This document shows, piece by piece, positions 1 to 7,917 of a stretch of 64,000 bases of DNA. Under the pieces are notes generated by a model. The model searched no databases and had not been told where the DNA came from. It saw only the letters and a program-made list of their open reading frames with translations. Both the position numbers and the translations under genes were made by a program. This DNA comes from G965229605 sp965229605. Lineage in GTDB: Bacteria > Pseudomonadota > Alphaproteobacteria > CBDDJK01. The number at the start of each line of letters is the position of its first letter. The first letter of the stretch is position 1. The DNA is taken from assembly GCA_965229605.1 (NCBI GenBank), contig OZ245892.1, positions 372,001 to 436,000 of the forward strand, given 5' to 3'.

Positions 1-1
1 T

Positions 2-130
2 CGCGCCCACGCCATATGGAAACAGTTATTGAAAGACTATGAAGCCCCGCCGCTTGACCCGGCTATTGCAGAAGAACTTGATGCATTCGTCACCCGGCGC
101 ATTGCCGAAGGCGGCGCACAAGAAATGTGA
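2..130 (+). CDS. Trimethylamine methyltransferase (MttB) family protein, C-terminal fragment
   Basis: Only the last 42 codons are inside the window; the gene begins upstream. The translated tail reads RAHAIWKQLLKDYEAPPLDP and then EELDAFVTRRIAEGG before TGA. This matches what I know of the C-terminus of MttB-like methyltransferases (AR.IWK..L..YE.PPLDPAI...L..FV.RR). Family members transfer a methyl group from a quaternary or tertiary amine to a corrinoid protein, and most bacterial members lack pyrrolysine. The catalytic part is not visible, so the substrate is unknown. The Trm112-like gene follows 39 bp downstream on the same strand. Confidence 0.6.
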   Translation, partial: RAHAIWKQLLKDYEAPPLDPAIAEELDAFVTRRIAEGGAQEM

Positions 131-169
131 TGCCCAACAAATGTGGTGCCAGAGAATGTGATGAATATA

Positions 170-364
170 ATGACTGAAATTGACCCCAAATTACTTGAAA
201 TTCTGGTTTGCCCGGTGACCAGATCACCTTTGGTTTATGATCAGGCACAATCAGAATTGATCAGTAAAGAGGCGGGTCTGGCCTATCCGGTGCGCGATGG
301 AATCCCGATCATGCTTGTCGAAGAAGCCCGAAAACTTGATGCCACCAAAAGCAAACGCGCCTGA
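170..364 (+). CDS. Trm112/UPF0434-like small protein
   Basis: This is a 64-residue protein if it starts at the ATG at 170, giving MTEIDPKLLEILVCPVTRSP. Starts at 143 or 161 are also open but add residues not seen in the family. The motif LLEILVCP..R.PL, followed by a strand ending in AYPV.DGIPIML, is the signature of bacterial YcaR/Trm112-like proteins. In eukaryotes Trm112 activates several methyltransferases; the bacterial role is not established. Only one Cys of the zinc-ribbon type remains, as is common in the bacterial branch. The 3' end abuts or overlaps the downstream dehydratase gene, which suggests cotranscription. Confidence 0.8.
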   Translation: MTEIDPKLLEILVCPVTRSPLVYDQAQSELISKEAGLAYPVRDGIPIMLVEEARKLDATKSKRA

Positions 365-371
365 ACGGGTG

Positions 372-1379
372 ATGCAAGAACAGGTCAACCTTCCAACCTT
401 TGCCGATATTGAAAAAGCGGCAGCGGTTTTGCAGGGCCGCATTGAACGGACCCCCCTGCTGGAATCGCCTTTGCTCAATCAACAACTCGGCGGGCGGCTT
501 TTCGTCAAGGCCGAATGTTTGCAGACCACTGGCTCGTTTAAACTGCGCGGCGCAACCAATTTTTTATGTCAGGAAGCAGATCATTTGCCACCTTCGGGGG
601 TTGTCGCCTTTTCCAGCGGCAATCACGCACAAGCCGTGGCCTATGCGGCAGCCCGTCAAAATGTTCCAGCCCTGATTATTATGCCGAAAACTGCTCCGGC
701 GGTAAAAATTGCCAATACCCGGGCTTACGGTTCAAAAACCCGGCTCTATGATCCGGCCCATGAAAGCCGCGAGGATATTGCCACCCAGATTGCCCAGCAA
801 ACCGGGGCCCATATTCTGCCGCCCTTTGATCATTCTCTGGTGATTGCTGGCCAGGGAACGGTCGGGCTGGAAATCGCAACCGCCTGCACTCAAAAATCCC
901 TTAAGCCTGATATCTGTATTGCCTCGGTCAGTGGGGGCGGGCTGGTCTCCGGCATTGCACTGGCTCTTGAGCAGCACCATCCGCAATGCGCGGTCTATGG
1001 GGCGGAGCCTGAATATTATGATGATTTATACCGCTCCCTTGAAGCCGGAGAGCGGATGCGCATTGCCCCCAATCCTCCGCCTTCTATCGCCGATGCGCTC
1101 TTGTCCCCAATGCCGGGAGAACTGACTTTTGCTCTGGCGAAGACCCGCTTGAAAGGCGCAGCCCGTGTCAGCGAAACCAGCTTGAAACAGGCCGTGTCCG
1201 CAGCTTTTCAATATTTTAAACTGGTTGTCGAACCCGGCGGCGCAACGGCTCTGGCAGCCCTTCTGTCCGGCAAAATTCCAATCAAAGGCAAAATCGCTGT
1301 TGCCGTCCTGTCCGGCGGAAATATCGACCCCGACCTGTTCAGGGACTGTTTAACCCACACATTCCCCGCTGCTTCCTAA
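372..1379 (+). CDS. Threonine/serine dehydratase (PLP fold type II)
   Basis: About 335 residues from the ATG at 372; an ATG at 339 is an alternative that would overlap the previous gene by 26 nt. GSFKLRGA near residue 60 carries the Schiff-base lysine of fold-type II PLP enzymes. SSGNHAQAVAYAA and the glycine-rich SGGGLVSG phosphate-binding loop follow. No C-terminal ACT regulatory domain is present, so this is the short catabolic or serine-racemase-like type rather than biosynthetic IlvA. Such enzymes deaminate threonine or serine to 2-oxobutyrate or pyruvate. Which substrate is preferred cannot be read from the sequence. Confidence 0.88.
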   Translation: MQEQVNLPTFADIEKAAAVLQGRIERTPLLESPLLNQQLGGRLFVKAECLQTTGSFKLRGATNFLCQEADHLPPSGVVAFSSGNHAQAVAYAAARQNVPALIIMPKTAPAVKIANTRAYGSKTRLYDPAHESREDIATQIAQQTGAHILPPFDHSLVIAGQGTVGLEIATACTQKSLKPDICIASVSGGGLVSGIALALEQHHPQCAVYGAEPEYYDDLYRSLEAGERMRIAPNPPPSIADALLSPMPGELTFALAKTRLKGAARVSETSLKQAVSAAFQYFKLVVEPGGATALAALLSGKIPIKGKIAVAVLSGGNIDPDLFRDCLTHTFPAAS

Positions 1380-1419
1380 TTTTTTTGACAAATAACAGCA
1401 ACGTCCCTAACTATCACCC

Positions 1420-2097
1420 ATGCAAGAAAATCAGACATATATAGAATGCCCCTTATGCGGGATTAAAGCCAATATGTTTCGGCCTTTTGGCCTGCGGGCC
1501 CGGAAAAATGCGCAATGTCCAAAATGCGGATCGCTTGAGCGCCATCGCATGGCTGGAAAATACTTGAAAGATGTCCTCAAGTTTAATCCCTCCAGCACCT
1601 TTCGCTTGCTCCATTTCGCCCCAGAACCGCCGCTAACGCGCTATTTCAATAGCTTTAAAGCCATCAATTATCTCAGTGTTGATCTCGAAAAAGGCCGCGC
1701 AATGTGGCAAGAAGATATACGCGATCTTGGCTTCGGAGATAATACATTTGACGCCATTTATTGCAGCCATGTTCTGGAACATATAGATGATGATCATCAA
1801 GCAATGCGGGAGATTGGACGTGTTCTTAAGAAATCTGGCTGGGCCTTGATCATGGTGCCTCAAAGAGATGCGGATGATACGCTCGAGGACCTGACGATTA
1901 CCGATCCTGCCGAGCGTACTCGACTTTATGGACAGCATGATCATGTCCGCTATTATGGGCGCGATTTCCCAAACCGTCTTGAGAAATCCGGGCTTCAAGT
2001 TGAAGTCGTTCCCTATTATGAGCAATTATCGCCAGAGGACCGCCAGAGATATTCACTGCGGCCTGATCGTATTTTTATATGCCGCAAGGCAGAATAG
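1420..2097 (+). CDS. Zinc-ribbon class I SAM-dependent methyltransferase
   Basis: 225 residues. The N-terminus has two CxxC knuckles (CPLCG near residue 10, CPKCG near residue 35), probably a small zinc ribbon. A Rossmann methyltransferase domain follows, with LLHFAPEPPLTRYF as motif I, SVDLE as the acidic end of strand 2, and a YCSHVLEHIDDD motif leading to GRVLKKSGWALIMVP. This is the Methyltransf_11 pattern. Proteins of this layout are common near surface-polysaccharide genes, but there is no such cluster here and the acceptor is unknown. The gene stands alone with a 40-bp upstream gap. Confidence 0.75.
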   Translation: MQENQTYIECPLCGIKANMFRPFGLRARKNAQCPKCGSLERHRMAGKYLKDVLKFNPSSTFRLLHFAPEPPLTRYFNSFKAINYLSVDLEKGRAMWQEDIRDLGFGDNTFDAIYCSHVLEHIDDDHQAMREIGRVLKKSGWALIMVPQRDADDTLEDLTITDPAERTRLYGQHDHVRYYGRDFPNRLEKSGLQVEVVPYYEQLSPEDRQRYSLRPDRIFICRKAE

Positions 2098-2130
2098 AAT
2101 TGATTTTTTGCACCATCTTTGCGCAGCACC

Positions 2131-2148
2131 AGGGTCAGGGCCCACAAG
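2131..2148. repeat. Possible solo MITE terminal repeat
   Basis: AGGGTCAGGGCCCACAAG matches 16 of 18 bases of the left terminus of the MITE at 4977-5250 (AGGGTCAGGACCCATAAG). It lies in the 89-bp gap between the methyltransferase and rhomboid genes. Similarity stops after these 18 bases and I see no inverted partner nearby, so it may be a relic or chance. Confidence 0.3.
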
Positions 2149-2186
2149 TCTCGTGAAGGTTTTTTTAATTTCAAAAATAAACACTT

Positions 2187-2912
2187 ATGTCTGAGTGGCC
2201 TTCCCCTCAACAGTCCGGCCTGCCAGAGCCAGCGCCGGTTTTAAACGCACCGCCGATTGTCGTGCAAGTTATTCTCATGCTGGTGGTGTGCCATCTTTTA
2301 AAAAGTATTTTCATGCTCGGGATTGATATTGTCGGTATTGACCGGATTTCACCCCTGTTATTTGCCATTCTTGAGCAATTTATTCTCTACCCGCAGCGGG
2401 CCTTTGACTTCACATTATCCTATGGGCCCGGAATCCTGATTGCGCCGTGGGGCCATGGATTATTGCACGGCAATATCTTTCATCTGGTCGTGAACTGCGG
2501 CTTCCTGCTGGCTTTTGGCAGTCCATTGGCCCGGTGTCTGGGAAAGCTTCCTTTTCTTTCCCTTTTGTTTCTGGGCGTGATTGCAGGCGGCTATGGCTTT
2601 TGCATCCTCCATCAACATGAGGATGTTGCCCTGATTGGAATCAGCGGCGGGGTTTCCGCCTTACTAGGAGCTTTGCTGCGCCCGAAAATCCTGCCTTTTG
2701 CCAAGGCCCCCTTCCTGCCCGGTCCTTTGCAAACCCGCCGCAGTGCCTTGATGCTGCTTTTTGTTTTTGGTGGCACCAATCTTCTTTTGGCCCTGGTTCC
2801 CGTCGGGCAAGCCGGGCTGATCGCCTGGGAGGCACATCTGGTCGGATTTTTAGCGGGATTCCTGCTGTTTCCTGCGCTCTATCGCTGGGCAATAGCAAAA
2901 AACGGCATGTGA
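2187..2912 (+). CDS. Rhomboid family intramembrane serine protease
   Basis: 241 residues, hydrophobic, with about six membrane segments. The core features are present: HGNIFHLVVNCGFLLAFGSP matches the H-x-x-x-N helix, GISGGVSALLGAL carries the GxSG nucleophile, and AHLVGFLAGFLLFP carries the catalytic histidine of the last helix. The Ser-His dyad is therefore intact and the protein is predicted to cleave membrane-embedded substrates. The N-terminal 25 residues are cytosolic and proline-rich. The gene converges on the outer-membrane protein gene with only 3 bp between stop codons. Confidence 0.85.
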   Translation: MSEWPSPQQSGLPEPAPVLNAPPIVVQVILMLVVCHLLKSIFMLGIDIVGIDRISPLLFAILEQFILYPQRAFDFTLSYGPGILIAPWGHGLLHGNIFHLVVNCGFLLAFGSPLARCLGKLPFLSLLFLGVIAGGYGFCILHQHEDVALIGISGGVSALLGALLRPKILPFAKAPFLPGPLQTRRSALMLLFVFGGTNLLLALVPVGQAGLIAWEAHLVGFLAGFLLFPALYRWAIAKNGM

Positions 2913-2915
2913 GCA

Positions 2916-4205
2916 TCAAGGCCGAAAGGTGAGGGACAGCAAAGCGACCCGGTCTTCTGCCACCAGACCATATTCACTGTCATCATGCCCAAAGGCACCA
3001 TAGACCATAAAGCTGGCTTCCACCTGATCATTGACATCATAGGTGGTTCTGGCTGATGGTCGAAAGCCCGCGTCTTCGATATCGACAAGTGACTCGAAAG
3101 AGAAGTCCAGGCCCGTGATATTGCGCAGATTTCTTTTCTCATAATTGAGATAGAGATAATTCTGCCGCGCTGCATTGGCCCCCAGCAAGGCGTGAATCAG
3201 CAAAAGCCGTCCTTCTCCAAGCGGGGCAAAAAGCCCGCCATCGCGATAAAGCGCGCTATTTTGCTCGATAGAGCGGACAATCTCCTGCCATTCCGAATCT
3301 GAATAGCCGTTTTGATTATGGATATATTCAAAGAACAGGTTGCTGCCGTCTCCAAAACTATAGTTCGCCCCGGCAACCAGATGCGGATAAAGCCCGGTTT
3401 CATCAAGCGGTTCCTCGGTGAAATCTCCATCTGTTCCGCTGATCAGGGTCTGTCGGTCACGCCCCTGGCGCACAGTTCCTTCACCATAAAGGACCCAGTT
3501 ATCACCCAGCCCCATGCGGATTCCGCCGCCGGCACCAGGCCGGTCATCTTTAAAAATCATCATGGTGGCATCTGCATTTATATCGCTGAGCAACCACTCC
3601 CCAACCAGTGCCGCCCGGTGTGGTGCATGGCGGTTGAAATGATCGGTCGTCGGGGCAACCCAGCCGGTCAGCGTCAGGGAGGACCCGGCCAGGATATCAA
3701 CCCCGAGCAGGTCTTGCCCCGGCGTTTCTTTGCGCCAGCGGTTGCTGTCTAAAGAAGGATCAACAGAAAACGGATCATAAAAAACATCAAGCGGATTAAA
3801 GGACAGGGTCTGGCCAAAGACCAGGTTCCGGCGTCCGGCAAATCCGGATAATTCTGGTGAAAAATTATGGGTTAGATAAAGCTCGTCAGTAAATTTTTCG
3901 GTGCTATTATCCTGATTGGACCGATCAATTCCACGGGCCCGAAACTGGGCGGAGAGAGTGGTTTCCTCGCCCTGGGCAAAGGCTTCGATCACGCCGACTC
4001 CCTGGCTTTGGTGTGGCGGGCGATCCCGGATTGTCCGGTCAGGCTCCAGGTCGGTTGGGGAGAATCCGCGCGCTTCTATGCGCCCGTCCAGCAGCCCGGA
4101 GAATGTGAGGTCAGCCGCCTGCGTGCTGACAGAAGAAAGGGCAAGAACTGAAAAAACAGCCCAAACCGCACGCATCAACGCCAGAAGCGATGGCTGTTGT
4201 TTCAT
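2916..4205 (-). CDS. Putative outer-membrane beta-barrel protein of a LolA-like/ABC export operon
   Basis: 429 residues. The first 30 residues form a signal peptide ending near STQA-A. The mature part has alternating hydrophobic/polar strands (LTFSGLLDGRIEAR, TLSAQFRARGID, LSGFAGRRNLVFGQ) and ends in VALLSLTFRP, close to the aromatic C-terminus of barrel proteins. The layout resembles DUF1302/alginate-export-like porins, which are known to sit beside LolA-like periplasmic proteins and lipoprotein-type ABC transporters. Its start overlaps the stop of the LolA-like gene by 4 bp (ATGA), so the two are cotranscribed. It probably forms the outer-membrane end of an export or envelope-maintenance pathway; the cargo is unknown. 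Confidence 0.65.
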   Translation of the reverse strand: MKQQPSLLALMRAVWAVFSVLALSSVSTQAADLTFSGLLDGRIEARGFSPTDLEPDRTIRDRPPHQSQGVGVIEAFAQGEETTLSAQFRARGIDRSNQDNSTEKFTDELYLTHNFSPELSGFAGRRNLVFGQTLSFNPLDVFYDPFSVDPSLDSNRWRKETPGQDLLGVDILAGSSLTLTGWVAPTTDHFNRHAPHRAALVGEWLLSDINADATMMIFKDDRPGAGGGIRMGLGDNWVLYGEGTVRQGRDRQTLISGTDGDFTEEPLDETGLYPHLVAGANYSFGDGSNLFFEYIHNQNGYSDSEWQEIVRSIEQNSALYRDGGLFAPLGEGRLLLIHALLGANAARQNYLYLNYEKRNLRNITGLDFSFESLVDIEDAGFRPSARTTYDVNDQVEASFMVYGAFGHDDSEYGLVAEDRVALLSLTFRP

Positions 4206-4954
4206 CGCAACCGCTTTAGATAGCCTGGTTGAAACCAGTTTTCAGGTGTTTCGTGTATCTTGATTTCTTCATAATCGATAAAAACTTCGCCTTCATCGTT
4301 CAGAAAATCGACAATACGATAGCGTGTCGCCATTTCTTTTCCGAGGATGGTTTGATAATTTTCAAAATAGCCCGCCTTGATCAATCTGGTTGGCGAGGCA
4401 TAATAGTTGCCCCGCAAAGGACGATAGTCGGTTTTACTGATCCAGAGTTCAATGCGCTGATAGGCTGCGCCTTTGCCGACGCCTTCAAGGTCTAGCAGGA
4501 TTTCGTCTGGATTTTCGGGGTCCAGGCGGCTGCTGGTGATCTGATAATCAGCTGAAAAGACAACGCGGGCAGTGTCGGCGCTGGAGAGGCCGGAGATGAC
4601 CTGTTGTTGTGGTGAAATTCTTAAAACCCGCCGTGTTCCGGGGATATAGACCCACATATTGCGGCCAACAAACAGGATGGAGCGTCCACGGGTTTTAGCG
4701 GGTTCGCGATAAATCACGATAGAATTGGCCCGATTCCGGGTCAGAACATCAAAGAGCATTTTGTCGCCCTGGTCGGTTTCTACACGAACTTTTGCGGTAA
4801 AATGCTCTGCGGGCACACGAAAATTATCCACCAGGGTCAGGGTGTTTTCGGGGATATCGATATCTTGCGCCTGCGTAGAAGAGGCAATAGCTGACAGAAG
4901 AATCAGTGCAGAAAAAATAAGCGTAGCCTTATATTTTTTAAACAGCTTCATCAT
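4202..4954 (-). CDS. LolA-like outer-membrane lipoprotein-sorting family protein
   Basis: 250 residues with a signal peptide (KATLIFSALILLSAIASS, cleaved near TQA-Q). The mature chain has the half-barrel pattern of the LolA/TP-0789-like family: DVLTRNRANSIVIYREPAKT, then GRNMWVYIPGTRRVLRISPQ, and a C-terminal FIDYEEIKIHETPENWFQPGYL typical of this clade. It is periplasmic and probably carries a lipid or lipidated cargo between the ABC transporter and the barrel protein encoded next to it. A MITE of about 270 bp lies immediately upstream, between this gene and the permease gene. Confidence 0.78.
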   Translation of the reverse strand: MMKLFKKYKATLIFSALILLSAIASSTQAQDIDIPENTLTLVDNFRVPAEHFTAKVRVETDQGDKMLFDVLTRNRANSIVIYREPAKTRGRSILFVGRNMWVYIPGTRRVLRISPQQQVISGLSSADTARVVFSADYQITSSRLDPENPDEILLDLEGVGKGAAYQRIELWISKTDYRPLRGNYYASPTRLIKAGYFENYQTILGKEMATRYRIVDFLNDEGEVFIDYEEIKIHETPENWFQPGYLKRLR

Positions 4955-4975
4955 CGGGATTCCTTTGTGCCGAAC

Positions 4976-5250
4976 TAGGGTCAGGACCCATAAGATTCAT
5001 TCATTCTGCGCGTGTCAAATTTTTGATAGATGGGCTTGAAAAGCGCGCAGCGACTAGCCATCGCTAATTGCAAGCGGTTTGAAAGCTCAGATGCAAAAAT
5101 TTGCCGCGCCTTTACAAGGTTGGTCAATAAAGGCAAATCTACGGCTTCAAACAAGCTCACCGTAGATATGACTATGCTTTCGCTTGTTTTCATTGTATCT
5201 TTACCTTTCTTGACCAACAGAATGAGTGAATTTTATGGGTCCTGACCCTA
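4976..5250. mobile_element. MITE with 32-bp terminal inverted repeats and TA flanks
   Basis: The left end at 4977 reads AGGGTCAGGACCCATAA and the right end, reverse-complemented from 5249, reads the same 17 bases. Continuing inward the two ends match over 32 bp with two mismatches. Both ends are flanked by TA (4976-4977 and 5249-5250), the target duplication typical of IS630/Tc1-mariner elements. The 270-bp body has no transposase; two ORFs of 71-78 codons inside are probably artefacts of the symmetric ends. It sits in the middle of a minus-strand operon, starting 5 bp after the permease stop codon and ending 22 bp before the LolA-like start. Confidence 0.85.
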
Positions 5251-5254
5251 TGCT

Positions 5255-6481
5255 TTATGAACTATGGAGGGCATCGGTAATTTTCACCCGCGATGCCAGC
5301 CAGGCTGGATAGAGAGAAGATAGAAGGGCAACCAGGGCGACAAACTGAAAGACGTTCCACAGGCTTTCAGGGGTGACGGTCAAGAAGGCCTGATAGCTGC
5401 TGGACATGGAGGGCGGCGGCGGCATTTCAAAGCCGCCACTTGTATTGACAACGAAGGCGATAGCATAGGCCGCCACCGCAGACAAGATTCCGCCGATCAG
5501 CCCATAGCCGACTCCTTCCCACAAAAACATGGAAATAATTGTCGAGCGTTTGGCTCCGATAGCCCGCAAGGCCCCGATTTCTGCGGTGCGCTCCATAACC
5601 GCCATGGTCATGGTATTGGCAACTGAAAAAAGAACAACGACACCGGCTATCGCTGTGAAAACGCGGAAGATTCCGTCATAAAATATCACCACGCGCCGAT
5701 AAAACTGCGCCATGTCATGCCATGTTCTGGTTTCAAGCTCTTCGGGTAGCGCCGCAACGGCGGCTTCAACCTGCGGGCGGATCGCGTCAAACTGTTCGGT
5801 TGATTCAAAAAGAATAATCAGATTTTCGGCACTTTGCGTGTCGCGTACTTTCCTGGCCAGATTGATCGGAATCTTGATGATCGAGCGGTCATATTCCCCC
5901 GACCCGGTGATAAAAATACCGCCAACCTGAAAATCAACCGCATTCAGCATGCCATCAACCGTGCTGGTCAGAATGGTGACCCAGTCCCCGATATCAACGC
6001 CTAATCCATTGGCCAGATCGCGCCCGATCATGCCGTGTTCGCTATCGCCGGGCAGCAGGCTGCGTCCTTTTTTGATAATTTCAAAATCGCTGAATCCCAA
6101 CTCTCCCTTGGGGTCAACGCCGATCACCTGAACATTCAAACTGTTTTTCCCGGCACTGGCCAGGCCCGAAAAAGTCAGGCGTCCAGAAGCTGCCGTCACG
6201 CCCGGGATATCGCGAAGGACCTCTTCAACAGCCGCCGGGTTGTTGATCACAACCCGGTCCGGGTCGCTGACTTTATAGGTCTCATAATCTTTGGCGAAAA
6301 CCTGCATATGCCCAAGCTGGCTATAGATGGTCAATTCACGCAAGCCATCATAGGAAAACTGGATAAATCCGCTAAAAGCTGCCAGCCCTGCCCCGCCGAT
6401 GGTAATCGACATCAAGGTCAGAATACTGCGTCGCCGGTTGCGCAGGATATTGCGAAAAGCTGTCAGGGCAAGATCAAACAT
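5255..6481 (-). CDS. FtsX/LolE-like ABC transporter permease
   Basis: 408 residues from the ATG at 6481, giving MFDLALTAFRNILRNRRRS. An ATG at 6517 is open but would overlap the ATPase gene by 44 bp. The topology is the MacB/LolCE type: one N-terminal membrane helix (TLMSITIGGAGLAAFSGFI), a large periplasmic domain, and three C-terminal helices (IAGVVVLFSVANTMTMAVMER and onward). TAEIGALRAIGAKRSTI is the conserved cytoplasmic loop of this family. With the overlapping ATPase gene it should form a membrane machine that extracts a lipid or lipoprotein from the inner membrane rather than transporting through a pore. Confidence 0.85.
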   Translation of the reverse strand: MFDLALTAFRNILRNRRRSILTLMSITIGGAGLAAFSGFIQFSYDGLRELTIYSQLGHMQVFAKDYETYKVSDPDRVVINNPAAVEEVLRDIPGVTAASGRLTFSGLASAGKNSLNVQVIGVDPKGELGFSDFEIIKKGRSLLPGDSEHGMIGRDLANGLGVDIGDWVTILTSTVDGMLNAVDFQVGGIFITGSGEYDRSIIKIPINLARKVRDTQSAENLIILFESTEQFDAIRPQVEAAVAALPEELETRTWHDMAQFYRRVVIFYDGIFRVFTAIAGVVVLFSVANTMTMAVMERTAEIGALRAIGAKRSTIISMFLWEGVGYGLIGGILSAVAAYAIAFVVNTSGGFEMPPPPSMSSSYQAFLTVTPESLWNVFQFVALVALLSSLYPAWLASRVKITDALHSS

Positions 6482-7181
6482 AGGCTTCTTTATGTTTAAG
6501 AGAGGTCTTTTCTTCAATCAGCTTTCCGTCCTCCAGCATGAATTGACGGTTGGAAAACTGCATCACCCGCGGATCATGGGTTGAAAAGATAAAAGCGGTT
6601 TTTTCTTCCTTATTCATCCGGGCCAATAAATCCATGATTGATAAAGCCGTCTTCTGATCCAGATTGGCGGTGGGTTCATCAGCCAGAACCAGCTTGGGAT
6701 TGCAGGCCAGTGCGCGGGCAATCGCCACCCGCTGACGCTGCCCGCCAGACAATTTGGCCGGAATTTTCCGCGCATGGTCGGATAATTCAACCAGCTCCAG
6801 AAGTTCAAGCGCACGGGCTTTGCGCTGCCCATAGGTGCGTCCAAGCAGGAAAAGCGGCCAGGCGACATTTTCCCAGGCACTCAGAACCGGAATAAGATGA
6901 AAGGCCTGAAAGATAAAACCAATGGTTTCGTTGCGCAAACGGGCGGCTTTTGCATCCGACAGTCCCGCCACATCAACCCCGGCAATTTTAGCACCCCCTG
7001 AATCAGGCGTATCAATCGCACCGATAATATTCAATAGCGTGCTTTTGCCACTGCCAGACGGACCGGCAACAACCGTAAACTCCCCTGCATCGAGAACAAG
7101 ATCAAGCCCGTTTAAAACGGTCTGCCGTCCTTCGCCAGCCGGGTAGGTTTTGACAATATTGGTGAGTTCAACAAGAGGCAT
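6474..7181 (-). CDS. LolD/MacB-type ABC transporter ATP-binding protein
   Basis: 235 residues. Walker A is GPSGSGKST near residue 40, the signature is LSGGQRQRVAIARAL, and Walker B is LVLADEPTANLD, followed by the H-loop FIFSTHDPRVM. GFIFQAFHLIPVLSAWENVAWPL is the Q-loop stretch typical of the LolD/MacB/FtsE group. The last codons overlap the permease start by 8 bp, so translation is probably coupled. It supplies energy to the FtsX/LolE-like permease encoded next. Confidence 0.9.
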   Translation of the reverse strand: MPLVELTNIVKTYPAGEGRQTVLNGLDLVLDAGEFTVVAGPSGSGKSTLLNIIGAIDTPDSGGAKIAGVDVAGLSDAKAARLRNETIGFIFQAFHLIPVLSAWENVAWPLFLLGRTYGQRKARALELLELVELSDHARKIPAKLSGGQRQRVAIARALACNPKLVLADEPTANLDQKTALSIMDLLARMNKEEKTAFIFSTHDPRVMQFSNRQFMLEDGKLIEEKTSLKHKEAYV

Positions 7182-7265
7182 CTATCTTATTTTGTCATGT
7201 AAAAACTTTATGCCCCATCAAGATTAAAGCCCGATTAACGCGACAGATCAACCCCTGATAGATTT

Positions 7266-7880
7266 TTAGTACACAGATTTTTGGTGAACGGGCCAGTCCG
7301 GGTTATCCGGGTCCAGTTCGCTCAGGCGTTTATAAACATAGGCCATGGTCTGCGTCTGTTCCTCTGGGCGGTTTGCCGCTTCAAATAATTCATGCAGCTT
7401 GACCCCGTCAGCAATCGCAGCTTCCTTGCGGTCGAACATATCCGGCAAGGCCTCATTCACCCGAAAGCTGACAATCCTGACCGAGAAAAGATCGCCATCC
7501 ATTGCCACCGCCCGGTCAATATTCTTTGTGCCAAGATTGGCATATTTAACCTTTGTCAGCGGGTTCCAGCTAACACGGCCCACAAGGGCTGTGGCACTGC
7601 CCAGATAGGCCCGGGCCAGCGCATTTTCCGGCTCTTTCTGCGTTAAATCTTCCAGCAGCTTGATGGCTTTCTTAAGGGCTTTTGAACTGTTTTCAAGGCG
7701 GCCTTCTTCGTGTTTTTCAACGGCTGCCAGCAATTCCGGGTGAGCCTGAACAGCCGGATCATCAAGCGGTCCGGTGCCCGTTTCATCTGCCAATACCGCA
7801 AGCGGGCTGTTCAGGGCAGCCACCAGACAGAATATTTTCAAGACAGCGGAGACCAAGGCCAGATTGAACGGTTTTAGCAT
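7266..7880 (-). CDS. Periplasmic TPR-like protein of unknown function
   Basis: 204 residues. The N-terminus looks like a signal peptide (LALVSAVLKIFCLVAAL, with LAVLADE after it). The mature part is helical: AVEKHEEGRLENSSKALKKA, ENALARAYLGSATALVG and YVYKRLSELDPDNPDW suggest two or three degenerate TPR hairpins. I do not recognise a named family. It is the first gene of the minus-strand run leading to the LolD-like ATPase (84-bp gap), so it may be an accessory protein of that export system. Confidence 0.6.
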   Translation of the reverse strand: MLKPFNLALVSAVLKIFCLVAALNSPLAVLADETGTGPLDDPAVQAHPELLAAVEKHEEGRLENSSKALKKAIKLLEDLTQKEPENALARAYLGSATALVGRVSWNPLTKVKYANLGTKNIDRAVAMDGDLFSVRIVSFRVNEALPDMFDRKEAAIADGVKLHELFEAANRPEEQTQTMAYVYKRLSELDPDNPDWPVHQKSVY

Positions 7881-7917
7881 AGGAAATCTCCGAATATTTT
7901 TGCCAAAGAGTTCTTAC

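Noticed and set aside
4981..5245. Two overlapping ORFs of 78 (minus) and 71 (plus) codons in the MITE
   Set aside because: Both end in the same residues because their stops lie in the inverted ends; no recognisable domain and no clear ribosome site.
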